From Novosphingobium percolationis (lineage in GTDB: Bacteria; Pseudomonadota; Alphaproteobacteria; Sphingomonadales; Sphingomonadaceae), in NCBI RefSeq assembly GCF_020179425.1, contig NZ_JAILYM010000002.1, forward strand, positions 434,001 to 498,000: a DNA stretch of 64,000 bases, read 5' to 3'. A program made the position numbers and the translations under genes. The stretch's first letter is position 1. Each line of letters begins with the position of its first letter. Shown here in pieces: positions 32,419-43,250 of the stretch. Under the pieces are notes generated by a model, which made no database searches, had not been told where the DNA came from, and worked only from the letters and a program-made list of their open reading frames with translations.

Positions 32419-33414
32419 ATGAAGGCCTTGCAGACCCACGCCGTGGGCGGACCCGAAACGCTCGTCCTCGACGATCTGCCCGACCCCGTTGCCGGGCCCG
32501 GCCAGGTGATCGTCGCGGTCAAGGCGTGCTCGATCAACTTCCCCGACACGCTGATGATCCGCGATCTCTACCAGTTCAAGCCCGCGCGTCCGTTCTCGCC
32601 GGGCGGTGAACTCGCAGGCGTGATCGACTCCGTGGGCGAGGGCGTCACTCAGTGGAAGGTCGGCGACCGCGTGATCGCCATGGTCGGCAACGGGGGCTTG
32701 CGCGAAAAGGTCGTGGCCGATCCGGCCCGCCTGTTCGCGCTGCCCGAAGGCGTCGATTTCGAAACCGGCGCTTCGCTGCTGATGACCTATGGCACCAACA
32801 TCCACGGCCTCGTCGATCGCGGCCAGATCAAGGCGGGCGATACCGTGCTGGTGCTGGGCGCGGCAGGTGGCATCGGCCTTGCGGCGATCGAGCTGTCCAA
32901 GGCGTTCGGCGCGCGCGTCGTCGCTGCCGTCTCGACCGAGGAAAAGGGCCAGATCGCGCGCGAAGCGGGCGCCGACGAAGTGGTGATCTACCCGCGCGCG
33001 CCGCTCGACAAGGCGCAGTCCAAGGCTCTGGCCGAAGCGTTCAAGGCCGCTTGTGGCCCCAACGGCGCGGACATCGTCTACGACGTGATCGGCGGGGACT
33101 ACTCCGAACCCGCCGTGCGCGCGATCGCGTGGGAAGGCCGCTTCCTCGTCGTCGGCTTCACCGCGGGCATCGCCAAGCTGCCGCTCAACCTCACCTTGCT
33201 CAAGGCCTGCGACGTGCGCGGCGTGTTCTGGGGCGCCTGGACCGCGCGCGAGCCGGAAAAGTTCAAGGCCGAAGTCGCGCAGCTGTTCGACATGGTCAAG
33301 GCGGGCAAGATCCGCCCGCGCGTCTCGGCCCGCTTCCCGCTGGCGCAGGGCGGCGATGCCATCGCCATGCTCGAAAACCGGCTTGCGGTCGGCAAGGTCG
33401 TGGTGACGATGTAA
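32419..33414 (+). CDS. NADPH:quinone oxidoreductase family protein
   Basis: A zinc-free MDR enzyme of 331 residues. Features are KACSINFPDTLMIRDLYQFK, PFSPGGELAGVIDSVGEGVT, the nucleotide loop VLVLGAAGGIGLAAIELSKA and YDVIGGDYSEPAVRAIAWEG. ATG 32419 follows a GGGAGA site; a GTG at 32401 is less likely. It may reduce quinones or unsaturated acyl compounds; substrate unknown. It is only about 34% of this window's two MDR genes' context in common with the one at 7.8 kb by eye, so the two are not recent duplicates. Confidence 0.87.
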   Translation: MKALQTHAVGGPETLVLDDLPDPVAGPGQVIVAVKACSINFPDTLMIRDLYQFKPARPFSPGGELAGVIDSVGEGVTQWKVGDRVIAMVGNGGLREKVVADPARLFALPEGVDFETGASLLMTYGTNIHGLVDRGQIKAGDTVLVLGAAGGIGLAAIELSKAFGARVVAAVSTEEKGQIAREAGADEVVIYPRAPLDKAQSKALAEAFKAACGPNGADIVYDVIGGDYSEPAVRAIAWEGRFLVVGFTAGIAKLPLNLTLLKACDVRGVFWGAWTAREPEKFKAEVAQLFDMVKAGKIRPRVSARFPLAQGGDAIAMLENRLAVGKVVVTM

Positions 33415-33501
33415 GCGAAAGAAGAGGAAGGCAGGGGTTTACCACCCCTGCACCCCGTGGACGTCTTCCGGTGCAACCGCAGGCGGTGGTTGAAGGGGCG
33501 C

Positions 33502-34140
33502 TCAGTTCCGGCTGTCGTACGTGGGCAGGCCCAGCCGCCAGTGGATCGCCGCGCCGCGCAGCGCGAAGCCTGCCAGCGCCGCCACCGTCCATACCGGCGC
33601 ATCGGGCAGGGCCAGCGCCTTGCCGCCCGCGCACAGCACCGACGACAGCGCCGCAGCGGTCACGTAAAGCTCCGGCCGCATTAGGATCGACGGACGCCCG
33701 GCCAGCACGTCGCGAATGATCCCGCCGACGCAGCCGGTGATCACGCCCATCAGCATGGCCGGCACGGGCGCGACGCCATAGGCCAGCGCCTTGGCCGTGC
33801 CCAGCACCGCATAGGCGCCAAGGCCGACCGCATCGGCCCATTCCAGCACGGGCCGATCCCACCAGCGATGCGGCGTGAACCACGTCACCAGCGCCACGCC
33901 GAGGCATACCGGCGCCACGGCGGGATCGCGCACCCAGAACACCGGCGCGCCGATCAGCAGGTCACGGATCGATCCGCCGCCGACCCCCGTCACCAGCGCA
34001 AAGAAGGTCATCGTGACGAGCGTCTGGCGCATCCGCGCAGCGAGCAAAGCACCGCTCAGCGCAAACACGGCGATCCCTGCAAGGTCCAGCACGCCGACGA
34101 TGGCGGGAAGCGAGGGGGCAGGGAGCAACGGCGAAGGCAT
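33502..34140 (-). CDS. TRIC/UPF0126 family cation channel protein
   Basis: A 212-residue, seven-TM protein made of two UPF0126 repeats: LDLAGIAVFALSGALLAARM with TGVGGGSIRDLLIG, and GAYAVLGTAKALAYG with GCVGGIIRDVLAGRP. The twin GGG(S/I)IRD motifs mark prokaryotic trimeric intracellular cation channels (YicG type). The start ATG is 34140. It stands alone, convergent with the oxidoreductase gene. Confidence 0.92.
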   Translation of the reverse strand: MPSPLLPAPSLPAIVGVLDLAGIAVFALSGALLAARMRQTLVTMTFFALVTGVGGGSIRDLLIGAPVFWVRDPAVAPVCLGVALVTWFTPHRWWDRPVLEWADAVGLGAYAVLGTAKALAYGVAPVPAMLMGVITGCVGGIIRDVLAGRPSILMRPELYVTAAALSSVLCAGGKALALPDAPVWTVAALAGFALRGAAIHWRLGLPTYDSRN

Positions 34141-34210
34141 GGTGTCCTGATAGCAGTCTGGTCGGGCGAGGGCACCTGTCGTTTCAGGCGCAACCGGGAT
34201 GTGCGAAAAT

Positions 34211-34245
34211 GCCCTCCCCGAACCCCTCCCGCAAGCGGGGTGGGC
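34211..34245. repeat. Dispersed GC-rich hairpin element upstream of the TRIC gene
   Basis: CCCCTCCCGC-AA-GCGGGGTGGG with flanking CCCTCCCCGAA; it is the after-leuC element in reverse orientation. It lies between the TRIC gene start and the lpd stop. Nothing else is clear in 34141-34324 apart from a GC-rich stretch after lpd (34263-34300). Confidence 0.5.
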
Positions 34246-34324
34246 CGCCGCGTCTACCCCGAAAAGCCAAAGGGCCGCGCCGGTCTCCCCGCGCGGCCCC
34301 TTGCGTCTGTGCCGGTGAAGGCGA

Positions 34325-35725
34325 TCAGATGTGGATCGGCTTGCCCGTCACGCCCATCGCGGCTTCCTTCAGCGCTTCCGAATGGGTCGGATGCGCGTGG
34401 CAGGTATAGGCGATGTCTTCGCTGGTGGCGCCGAATTCCATGGCGAGCGCGGCCTCGGCGATCATCGTGCCGGCAACGCTGGCGATTGCCCACACGCCCA
34501 GCACGCGGTCGGTCTTGGCATCCGCGATCACCTTCACGAAGCCGTCGGGCTCGTGGTTGGTCTTGGCGCGGCTGTTGGCGAGCATCGGGAACTTCGAGAC
34601 CTTGATCTCGCCCTTTTCCTTCGCGGCTTCCTCGGTCAGGCCCACGCCCGCGAATTCGGGCATGGTGTAGACCACGCCGGGGATCACGTCGTGGTTCACG
34701 ATGCCGGTGAGGCCGGCGATGTTCTCGGCCACGGCGATGCCTTCGTCCTCGGCCTTGTGCGCCAGCATCGGGCCGGGGATCACGTCGCCCACGGCCCACA
34801 CGCCGTCGATCCTGGTGGCGAAGTCGTGGTCGGTTTCGATCTGGCCGCGCGCGTTCAGCTCCAGCCCGATCTTGTCGAGGCCGAGGCCATCGACGTTCGG
34901 TCGGCGGCCAATGGCCACCAGCACGCAGTCGGCTTCGATCGTCGCCGCCTCACCGCCCTTGGCCGGTTCGACGGTAAGGGTCGCCTTGCTGCCATTCACG
35001 GCAACGCCCGTCACCTTGGTGCCGAGCTTCAGCTCCATGCCCTGCTTCTTGAAGATCTTGGCGGCTTCCTTGCGGACATCGCCGTCCATGCCGGGCAGCA
35101 GCTGATCGAGGAACTCGACCACGGTGACCTTTGCGCCGAGGCGACGCCACACCGAACCCAGCTCCAGCCCGATCACGCCGCCGCCGATCACGACGAGGTG
35201 GTCGGGCACCTTCTTCAGCGACAGCGCGCCGGTCGAATCCACGATCACGCCCGCATCGTTGTCGACGGTCACGCCCGGCAGCGGGGTAACGCTCGAACCC
35301 GTGGCGATCACGACGTTCTTCGCGGTGACCTTCTCGCCATTGACGGTGACGGTGTGCGCGTCCTCGAAGCTGGCGTAGCCCTTGAGCCACGTCACCTTGT
35401 TCTTCTTGAACAGGAACTCGATGCCGCCGGTCAGGCCCTTTACCGAATCCGCCTTCTGCGCCAGCATCGCGTCGAGATCGAGCGTGACCTCGCCGGTCTT
35501 GATGCCATACGTCGCGAAGGTGCCGTTCTTCGCTTCGTCGAACTTTTCCGAGCCGTGCAGCAGTGCCTTGCTCGGAATGCAGCCGACGTTGAGGCAGGTG
35601 CCGCCCAGCGTTTCGCGCCCTTCGGCGCAGGCGGTCTTGAGGCCCAGCTGCGCCGCGCGGATCGCCGCGACATAGCCGCCGGGGCCGGCACCGATGACAA
35701 GGACGTCGTAATCGTAATCAGCCAT
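34325..35725 (-). CDS. lpdA: Dihydrolipoyl dehydrogenase (E3)
   Basis: FAD/NAD-dependent E3 subunit of the 2-oxoglutarate dehydrogenase complex (466 residues). It starts MADYDYDVLVIGAGPGGYVA, with the redox disulfide in GGTCLNVGCIPSKALLH, the NAD site VVIGGGVIGLELGSVWRRLG, and the C-terminal His-Glu pair in CHAHPTHSEALKEA. ATG 35725 is the family start. It is third in the mdh-sucA-sucB-lpd order, separated from sucB by 155 bases holding a large inverted repeat. Confidence 0.95.
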   Translation of the reverse strand: MADYDYDVLVIGAGPGGYVAAIRAAQLGLKTACAEGRETLGGTCLNVGCIPSKALLHGSEKFDEAKNGTFATYGIKTGEVTLDLDAMLAQKADSVKGLTGGIEFLFKKNKVTWLKGYASFEDAHTVTVNGEKVTAKNVVIATGSSVTPLPGVTVDNDAGVIVDSTGALSLKKVPDHLVVIGGGVIGLELGSVWRRLGAKVTVVEFLDQLLPGMDGDVRKEAAKIFKKQGMELKLGTKVTGVAVNGSKATLTVEPAKGGEAATIEADCVLVAIGRRPNVDGLGLDKIGLELNARGQIETDHDFATRIDGVWAVGDVIPGPMLAHKAEDEGIAVAENIAGLTGIVNHDVIPGVVYTMPEFAGVGLTEEAAKEKGEIKVSKFPMLANSRAKTNHEPDGFVKVIADAKTDRVLGVWAIASVAGTMIAEAALAMEFGATSEDIAYTCHAHPTHSEALKEAAMGVTGKPIHI

Positions 35726-35790
35726 GGTCTTGGCCTCCATTGCGCACGCCCTTCCTAACAAGTCGGCGCGCGCGAAACATTACCTACCTT

Positions 35791-35859
35791 CGTCATTCCC
35801 GCGAAGGCGGAAACCCGGTCCAGCGCCGCCCCACGGCTCCCGCCTTCGCGGGAATGACG
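35791..35859. repeat. Inverted repeat with 20-bp perfect arms between sucB and lpd
   Basis: CGTCATTCCCGCGAAGGCGG (35791-35810) and its exact complement at 35840-35859 surround a 29-base loop. This TCATTCCCGCGAAGGCGGG sequence type is a familiar dispersed repeat in sphingomonads and other Proteobacteria, and differs from the CCCCTCCCGC hairpins elsewhere in the window. It may trim lpd expression relative to sucAB. Confidence 0.8.
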
Positions 35860-35880
35860 GGGCATTGCTGGCCAGTCGGA

Positions 35881-37101
35881 TCACATGTCGATCAGCAGGC
35901 GCGTCGGATCCTCGATCGCTTCCTTGATCGTCTTCAAGGCGGTCACCGCCTCGCGACCGTCGATCAGGCGGTGATCGTAGCTCAGCGCGATGTACATCAT
36001 CGGGCGGATCACGATCTCGCCGTTGCGAACGACCGGGCGGTCCTCGATGCGGTGCAGGCCGAGCACGGCCGACTGCGGCGGGTTGATGATCGGAGTCGAC
36101 ATCAGGCCGCCGAACACGCCGCCGTTCGAGATGGTGAAGGTGCCACCCGCCATGTCGGCCATGGTCAGCGCGCCGTCACGCGCCTTTTTGCCGTAGTTCG
36201 CGATGGCCTTCTCGATGTCGGCGAAGCTCATCTTGTCCACATCGCGGACCACCGGCACGACAAGGCCGTTCGGCGCGGAGACCGCGACCGAGATGTCGAC
36301 GTAGTCGAAGTAGACGATCTCTTCGCCCTGGATCTGCGCGTTGACCGAGGGAATGTCCTTCAGCGCCAGCACCGAAGCCTTGGCGAAGAACGACATGAGG
36401 CCAAGCTTCACGCCGTGCTTCTTTTCGAACACGTCCTTGTACTTCGCGCGCGCTTCCATGACGGCGGTCATGTCCACGTCGTTGAACGTGGTCAGCAGCG
36501 CGGCGGTTTCCTGCGCGCTCTTCAGGCGCTTGGCGATGGTCTGGCGCAGGCGCGTCATCTTGACGCGTTCCTCGTTGCGACCGGCAACCGGCGCTGCGGC
36601 AACCACCGGCGCAGCCGCCGTCACCACCGGAGCGGGTGCCGCCTGCTTGGCAACGGCCGCTGCCAGCACGTCTTCCTTGGTCAGGCGGCCATCCTTGCCG
36701 GTGCCCTTGACGCTCGACGGGTCGATCCCGTGTTCCAGCACCGCGCGGCGCACGGCGGGCGAAAGCACCGCTGCATCGTCGCCCTTGGGCGCGATCGTGT
36801 CGGACGCGGGAGGCACCGGGGCCTCGGTCCGCGCAACCGGCGCCGCGCCGCCCGCAGCGGCCACGCCGTCCTCGATCGTGCCGAGCAGCGCGCCGACCGA
36901 AACGGTGTCGCCTTCCTGCGCGATGTAGTTGCCCATCACGCCAGCGGCGGGGGCGGGCACGTCGACCGCGACCTTGTCGGTTTCGAGGCTGCAGATGGGC
37001 TCGTCGAGCGCCACCGCTTCGCCGGGCTTCTTGAGCCACTGGCCGACCGTCGCTTCGCTGACGCTTTCACCCAGCGTCGGAACCTTGACTTCGATGGACA
37101 T
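35881..37101 (-). CDS. sucB: 2-oxoglutarate dehydrogenase E2, succinyltransferase
   Basis: E2 core of the 2-oxoglutarate dehydrogenase complex (406 residues). The lipoyl domain (about 1-80) has the modified lysine in [17 protein letters not shown] Pro/Ala linker and the subunit-binding domain ([20 protein letters not shown]) follow, then a second Ala/Pro linker and the catalytic domain ending with [17 protein letters not shown], which holds the active His and Asp. It lies 56 bases after sucA, on the same transcript. Confidence 0.96.
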   Translation of the reverse strand: MSIEVKVPTLGESVSEATVGQWLKKPGEAVALDEPICSLETDKVAVDVPAPAAGVMGNYIAQEGDTVSVGALLGTIEDGVAAAGGAAPVARTEAPVPPASDTIAPKGDDAAVLSPAVRRAVLEHGIDPSSVKGTGKDGRLTKEDVLAAAVAKQAAPAPVVTAAAPVVAAAPVAGRNEERVKMTRLRQTIAKRLKSAQETAALLTTFNDVDMTAVMEARAKYKDVFEKKHGVKLGLMSFFAKASVLALKDIPSVNAQIQGEEIVYFDYVDISVAVSAPNGLVVPVVRDVDKMSFADIEKAIANYGKKARDGALTMADMAGGTFTISNGGVFGGLMSTPIINPPQSAVLGLHRIEDRPVVRNGEIVIRPMMYIALSYDHRLIDGREAVTALKTIKEAIEDPTRLLIDM

Positions 37102-37157
37102 GACTTGCGTTTCCTTGGGGAGAATTCTGGTGTCTGGTCAAAGAGCGGCGGCGGGCC

Positions 37158-40001
37158 TCAGGCCTTCTGCTTGCGACGGATTTCGCCGCGCACCGAAAGC
37201 GAGAGCGCATCGGCCACCAGCGCGGCCTGTTCGGCGGCATGGCGCTTGGCGAGGCCCGTCGCCGGCGAGGCGGCAGCGGCGCGACCGGCATAGCGAGCAC
37301 GCGCGACCTTGGCCTTGGCGGCTTTCAGCGATTCCTCAATGAGCGGCTCGACGAAGAACCACGAACCGTTGTTCTTCGGCTCTTCCTGGCACCACACCAC
37401 CTCTTCGAGGTTGGGCATGCGCGAGAAGCGCAGCGCCAGCGGCTCGCCGGGGAAGGGGTAGAGCTGTTCGAGACGGATGATCTGCACGTCCTTGGCTTCC
37501 GCCGCATCGCGCGCTTCGATCAGGTCGTAGGCGACCTTGCCGCTGCACAGCACCACCTTGCGGGTGTCCTGATCCGACGCGCCGTTGGTGTCGGACAGGA
37601 TGCGCATGAAGTGCCCCTCGCCGATGAAGTCCTCGCGCACCGACTTTGCCAGCGGGTGGCGCAGCAGGCTCTTGGGCGTCATGATCACCAGCGGCTTGCG
37701 GAAGGGCCGGTGCATCTGGCGGCGTAGCACGTGAAAGTAGTTGGCCGGCGTGGTGATGTTGCACACCTGGATGTTGTCTTCGGCGCAAAGCTGCAGGTAA
37801 CGCTCCAGGCGTGCCGAGGAATGCTCCGGCCCCTGGCCTTCATAGCCGTGCGGCAGCAGCATGACGAGACCATTGGCGCGCAGCCACTTGGCTTCGGACG
37901 CGGCAATGTACTGGTCCATCACGATCTGCGCGCCGTTGGCGAAGTCGCCGAACTGCGCTTCCCACAGCACCAGCGTCTTGGGGTCGGCGCTGGCATAGCC
38001 GTATTCGAAGCCCAGCACGCCATATTCCGACAGCGGGCTGTCATGCACCTCGAAGCGGCCGTGCGGCAGCGTCGTCAGCGGCACGTACTTGTGCTCGTCG
38101 GTCTGGTCGACCCACACCGAGTGGCGCTGGCTGAACGTGCCGCGGCCCGAATCCTGGCCCGACAGGCGCACGTTGAAGCCTTCGGTGACGAGGCTGCCAT
38201 AGGCGAGCGCTTCGCCGGTGGCCCAGTCGAAGCCGACGCCGCTGGTGAACATCTCGCGCTTGGCGTCGAGCACGCGGCCCAACGTCTTGTGGATGGTCAG
38301 GCCTTCGGGAACGGTCGTCAGCACGCGGCCCAGGCTGTCGAACAGCTTGGCGTCGATGCCGGTCGAAACGTTGCGGCGCGCGGTCACCGGGTCGGCGGGC
38401 TTGTTCAGCCCCGACCAGCGACCGCCGAACCAGTCGGCCTCGTTCGCCTTGTAGCTCTTGGCCGCCTCGAACTCGCTTTCCAGCGTGGCGACGAAGTGGT
38501 CCTCGATCTCGCCCTTGGTGTTCTTGTCGATCACGCCTTGCGCGGTCAGGCGCTCGGCATAGATCGACGAGACCGCCGGGTGCTGGCGGATCTTGGCGTA
38601 CATCAGCGGCTGGGTGAAGCCCGGCTCGTCGCCTTCGTTGTGGCCGAAGCGGCGATAGCACCACATGTCGACCACGATGTCGCGACCGAACTTCTGGCGA
38701 TAGTCGATCGCCAGCTTGCAGGCGAAGGTCACGGCTTCGGGGTCGTCGCCGTTGACATGGATGATGGGGGCCTGCACGCCCTTGGCAACGTCCGACGGGT
38801 ACGGAGAGCCGCGGCTGAACTGCGGGCTGGTGGTAAAGCCGATCTGGTTGTTGATGATGAAGTGCAGGCAACCGCCGGTGTTGTAGCCCTTCACGCCCGA
38901 GAAGCCGAAGCATTCCCAGACGATGCCTTGCCCTGCGAACGCCGCGTCGCCGTGGATCAGCACGGGCAGCACCTGCTTGTGCTTGCCTTCGCCCAGATCG
39001 TCGCGGAACGCCTGCTGCGCGCGTGCCTTGCCCAGAACCACCGGATCGACGGTTTCGAGGTGTGAGGGGTTGGGCTGAAGGCTCATGTGAACCTTGATCC
39101 CGTCGAACTCGCGGTCGGTGGATGTGCCGAGGTGGTACTTCACGTCGCCCGAACCACCGACGTCTTCGGGGTTCGCAGTGCCGCCCGAAAATTCGTGGAA
39201 GATCACGCGATAGGGCTTGGCCAGCACGTTGGCGAGCACGTTCAGGCGGCCACGGTGGGCCATGCCGTAGATGATCTCGCGCACGCCGAGCTGGCCGCCG
39301 TACTTGATCACGGCTTCCAGCGCCGGGATCATCGATTCACCGCCATCCAGGCCGAAGCGCTTGGTGCCGACGTACTTCTTGCCGAGGAACTTCTCGTACT
39401 GCTCGCCGCGCACCACGGCGGCGAGGATCGCCTTCTTGCCGTTGGGGGTGAAGTCGATCGACTTGTCGCCGCCTTCGATGCGGTCCTGGATGAAGCGACG
39501 CTCCTCCACGTCGGCGATGTGCATGTATTCGAAGCCGACCTTGCCGCAATAGTTCTTGCGCAGGATCGCTTCGACTTCGCGCACCGTGGCCCAGGTCAGG
39601 CCCAGCACGCCGCCCATGAACACCTTGCGGTCGAGGTCGGCGGGCAGGAAGCCGTGATAGGCGGGCGAAAGGTCGGCGGGCAGGTCCTGCCGGGCAAGGC
39701 CCAGCGGATCGAGATCGGCGGCAAGGTGGCCGCGCACGCGATAGGTGCGCACCAGCAGCATCGCGCGGATCGAATCCATCGCCGCCTTTTCCAGCGCGGC
39801 CTCGTCCAGAGCGGGCGCACCGCCGCCCTTCTTGGCGGCCTTGGCGATCTCGAGCTTGAGCGCCATCGGATCGAGCGCCTGGGTCAGGTCATCGCCAGCG
39901 GCGGCATCCATGATCGGCCAGCGCTTGGACTTCCACGAAGGCCCGGCCTGCGGGGCTTCCTGAAGCAGATCGGCGTCGAACTCGTGCACTTCCTGACCCA
40001 T
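37158..40001 (-). CDS. sucA: 2-oxoglutarate dehydrogenase E1
   Basis: Thiamine-diphosphate E1 subunit (947 residues), which decarboxylates 2-oxoglutarate and passes the succinyl group to SucB. Recognisable segments include RVRGHLAADLDPLGL, GMAHRGRLNVLANVLAKP, the cofactor region HGDAAFAGQGIVWECFGFSG, FIINNQIGFTT, HNEGDEPGFTQPLMY and MLLPHGYEGQGPEHSSARLE. The start ATG at 40001 is supported by GGAG upstream. mdh lies upstream with 257 bases between. Confidence 0.97.
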   Translation of the reverse strand: MGQEVHEFDADLLQEAPQAGPSWKSKRWPIMDAAAGDDLTQALDPMALKLEIAKAAKKGGGAPALDEAALEKAAMDSIRAMLLVRTYRVRGHLAADLDPLGLARQDLPADLSPAYHGFLPADLDRKVFMGGVLGLTWATVREVEAILRKNYCGKVGFEYMHIADVEERRFIQDRIEGGDKSIDFTPNGKKAILAAVVRGEQYEKFLGKKYVGTKRFGLDGGESMIPALEAVIKYGGQLGVREIIYGMAHRGRLNVLANVLAKPYRVIFHEFSGGTANPEDVGGSGDVKYHLGTSTDREFDGIKVHMSLQPNPSHLETVDPVVLGKARAQQAFRDDLGEGKHKQVLPVLIHGDAAFAGQGIVWECFGFSGVKGYNTGGCLHFIINNQIGFTTSPQFSRGSPYPSDVAKGVQAPIIHVNGDDPEAVTFACKLAIDYRQKFGRDIVVDMWCYRRFGHNEGDEPGFTQPLMYAKIRQHPAVSSIYAERLTAQGVIDKNTKGEIEDHFVATLESEFEAAKSYKANEADWFGGRWSGLNKPADPVTARRNVSTGIDAKLFDSLGRVLTTVPEGLTIHKTLGRVLDAKREMFTSGVGFDWATGEALAYGSLVTEGFNVRLSGQDSGRGTFSQRHSVWVDQTDEHKYVPLTTLPHGRFEVHDSPLSEYGVLGFEYGYASADPKTLVLWEAQFGDFANGAQIVMDQYIAASEAKWLRANGLVMLLPHGYEGQGPEHSSARLERYLQLCAEDNIQVCNITTPANYFHVLRRQMHRPFRKPLVIMTPKSLLRHPLAKSVREDFIGEGHFMRILSDTNGASDQDTRKVVLCSGKVAYDLIEARDAAEAKDVQIIRLEQLYPFPGEPLALRFSRMPNLEEVVWCQEEPKNNGSWFFVEPLIEESLKAAKAKVARARYAGRAAAASPATGLAKRHAAEQAALVADALSLSVRGEIRRKQKA

Positions 40002-40221
40002 TTGTCACTCCTGCTGCCCCCGGGGAGGGTGGGGCTTCGGATCTGCGCGGGCGCAGGGTGCGCGCCGCGTCAGGTACTTTCCTGCGGGCGATACGTTCCG
40101 CCCAAATCGTCAACCATTCGCCCCGGTGCGATCACGCGTCCTAGGGCTTTGGTGCAAAGGCCCGCCAAGCGAGCCTCTAGGTAGTTTGCCGGAGGCGCAA
40201 GGCCGACCGGCAGAAGGAGGC

Positions 40222-40250
40222 GCGGGGCGACGCGCGCAGCGCCGCCCCGC
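40222..40250 (-). terminator. GC-rich hairpin after mdh
   Basis: GCGGGGCG (40222-40229) and CGCCCCGC (40243-40250) form a perfect 8-bp stem nine bases after the mdh stop on the minus strand, without a clear T run. The rest of the mdh-sucA gap (40002-40221) contains no gene that I can see and presumably holds the sucA promoter. Confidence 0.5.
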
Positions 40251-40258
40251 ATCCATCA

Positions 40259-41275
<1,017 letters not shown>

Positions 41276-41365
41276 TTATCCGGTCCTCCCGCGCCCCGCG
41301 TGACGGGAAGGGTCCTGGCGGCTGGCACGCGCCCTAGGCCCCTCCTCAGGCGAAAGCAAGCCGCA

Positions 41366-41392
41366 AAAACCCTTGTTTTCGGGGTTTTTGTG
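41366..41392. terminator. Hairpin terminator upstream of mdh
   Basis: CAAAAACCC (41366-41374) and GGGTTTTTG (41384-41392) form a perfect 9-bp stem whose A/T-rich base gives a T run on either strand. For the minus strand it ends the gene at 41.5-41.8 kb and isolates mdh. The surrounding 41222-41479 shows no other gene. Confidence 0.8.
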
Positions 41393-41479
41393 ATAACAGT
41401 TCGCAATAGCAATATACTTGAGGGAACGCGGCTTCGCACGCCGCGTCGGGCCAATCTCCGCAGCCCGTGCGGGGCTGTG

Positions 41480-41821
41480 TCAGGCCTCGCGCGCGAAGCG
41501 GCGGCTGGCCTCGCGCGCCTTGCGCCGGTCGAGCGTGCGGCACACTTCCAGCCACCAGGCCACCGAGTCGGCATCGCCGCAGCGTCGCGCGATCTCCGCT
41601 GCTTCGCACGCCCGTTCCGCCGCCGACAGACCGTGCGCCGCGAACATGCGCAAGGCTGCGTCGAGCAGGGCTTCGGGATCGAACGCCTTTGCAGGATCGG
41701 GATCGTTGTCGTTGGCCGGGTGGGTCGGCCCGGCGGGCAGCAGGCTGCGGCTGGGGCGGACGAGGCAGGGAGAGACGATCCCGTAGCGGGGGGCAAAGCG
41801 CAGCATGTGACGTGTCTCCAT
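41480..41821 (-). CDS. Hypothetical protein
   Basis: A 113-residue protein beginning METRHMLRFAPRYGIVSPCL, with a Pro/Asp/Asn-rich middle (THPANDNDPDPAKAF) and an Ala/Arg-rich helical end (AALRMFAAHGLSAAERACEA; WWLEVCRTLDRRKAREASRR). No family is recognised and no signal peptide or TM segment is clear. It ends at its own terminator before mdh. Codon use is like that of neighbouring genes, so it is probably real. Confidence 0.6.
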   Translation of the reverse strand: METRHMLRFAPRYGIVSPCLVRPSRSLLPAGPTHPANDNDPDPAKAFDPEALLDAALRMFAAHGLSAAERACEAAEIARRCGDADSVAWWLEVCRTLDRRKAREASRRFAREA

Positions 41822-41972
41822 CGCAGTCGCCGGTTCCGCGCGCGGCACCGACGTCATCCTCCGCACAAGGCCTTAGCGAAGGCTGCATGAACACTCGGTT
41901 GGTCCACAAGGTAAAGGAAGCGATAACCCTCCATCCTGCATCGCGCTCAGGACGAACCGTTGCAAATCAGAT

Positions 41973-43250
41973 CTATGCGCCCGGTCTGGCGATCCATTTG
42001 CCCGCGTTTTCGTAAGCCGGGTTGACCGCGCCCCCTTGCGGCAGGGCATCGCCCCGGAACACGGCATCGCCGCCGCGTTGCTCCACCTCGGGCGCATAGG
42101 CCGGCGCGGTCGCATGGGGCAGGGGCTGCTGGCCGAATGCAGCCCCCGTCGCCGCCGTCGCGCTCGCCCCTTGCGTCCGCAGCGCCGCCAGCCGCCCTTC
42201 CTCGAACGCGCGCTCCAGCGCGACCGGATCGGCGATGTCGGCGGGCGCCGGCGTCCAGCTGCGCGGGTGCGGTGCGGCCATCGGCTCGCCGCCCAGATAG
42301 ACCGCGCTGAACGCCGCGGGCCGTCCCGCGCTGCCGCCCCAGCGATAGAAGCGGTGCGCGCCGATCGCGCCGACGAAGCTCAGCTTGTCGGCCCAGCCGG
42401 GATGCACCGCCCAGGTGTGGTAGTGCGTGGCAAGGCCCACCGGCGCATAGACCACGCCCGCCAGCGCATCGGCGGCGACGCGCCGCGCGCGATCCCAGAA
42501 CTGCGCCACGGGCCTGCGCGCCAGCGATCCGTCGCAGGCGAAGCTGAACTGGCAGCCGGGCCGCTCCGAACCCTGGTAGACCACGCCGCAGACCGTGTGT
42601 GGATAGGCCGGGTGCGCCACGCGGTTGAGCACGACTTGCGCCACCGCGCGCTGCCCGGCGTCCGGCTCGCTCGCGGCTTCGTAATAGACCGCGGCGGTCA
42701 GGCATTGCAGCGCGCGCCAGCGGTCCTCGCCGCTGCCGCGCGCGATCAGGGGCCGCGCGGCGGGACCAGCGGGCGAGGAAGCATCTGCGTCGTCGCGCCG
42801 CGCCGCCCAGGCCGCAGCCGCGCTGTCGGGCGAAAGCAGGCCCGAATCCTCGGGGCTCAGATAGTAGAACGCCGATCCCGGAAAGCTCTCTCCGGGCCGT
42901 TCGAAGGGCTGCAATCCCGCTTGCGCCTGCGCCACGCGCATCCCTTGCGGATCGCCCCAGCCCATGCTGCCCAGCAGCGCCGCGCCAAGGCCGACGGCCA
43001 CCACGCCCGCCACCCGCTGGCGCAGCTGCGAAGGGCGGCGCAAGGACCGGCGGACCGAGACCATGTCCTTCTGCCGGATGCGCGCGGTGAAGTCGCGCGG
43101 ACGCGCCTCGTCGGTCCCCAGCACCAGGACGGGCGCGGGCACCGCGTGCGGCGGCAGGATCACCGGGCGATAGGCGATCGTCAGGGGCAAGGGGCGTGGG
43201 CCATGGCGTCGATAAGGTGGGCAACTCCGTCCGGAAACGCCGTAGCGCAA
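41973..43250 (-). CDS. SleB-type cell wall hydrolase
   Basis: A 425-residue protein with an internal TM or signal-anchor segment (VAGVVAVGLGAALLGSMGWG, about residues 82-101) and a Hydrolase_2/SleB domain at about 185-300: CLTAAVYYEAASEPDAGQRA, AVAQVVLNRVAHPAYPHTVC, GVVYQGSERPGCQFSFACDG and ATHYHTWAVHPGW. SleB-type enzymes cleave peptidoglycan; the YYEAASE Glu is the likely catalytic acid. The start is uncertain: ATG 43250 or a later ATG at 43064 (MVSVRRSLRRPSQL). The 100-residue C-terminal extension is Ala/Pro-rich. Confidence 0.87.
   Translation of the reverse strand: MRYGVSGRSCPPYRRHGPRPLPLTIAYRPVILPPHAVPAPVLVLGTDEARPRDFTARIRQKDMVSVRRSLRRPSQLRQRVAGVVAVGLGAALLGSMGWGDPQGMRVAQAQAGLQPFERPGESFPGSAFYYLSPEDSGLLSPDSAAAAWAARRDDADASSPAGPAARPLIARGSGEDRWRALQCLTAAVYYEAASEPDAGQRAVAQVVLNRVAHPAYPHTVCGVVYQGSERPGCQFSFACDGSLARRPVAQFWDRARRVAADALAGVVYAPVGLATHYHTWAVHPGWADKLSFVGAIGAHRFYRWGGSAGRPAAFSAVYLGGEPMAAPHPRSWTPAPADIADPVALERAFEEGRLAALRTQGASATAATGAAFGQQPLPHATAPAYAPEVEQRGGDAVFRGDALPQGGAVNPAYENAGKWIARPGA

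Noticed and set aside
37731..39065. 444-codon plus frame opposite sucA
   Set aside because: Antisense shadow of sucA, no motif.
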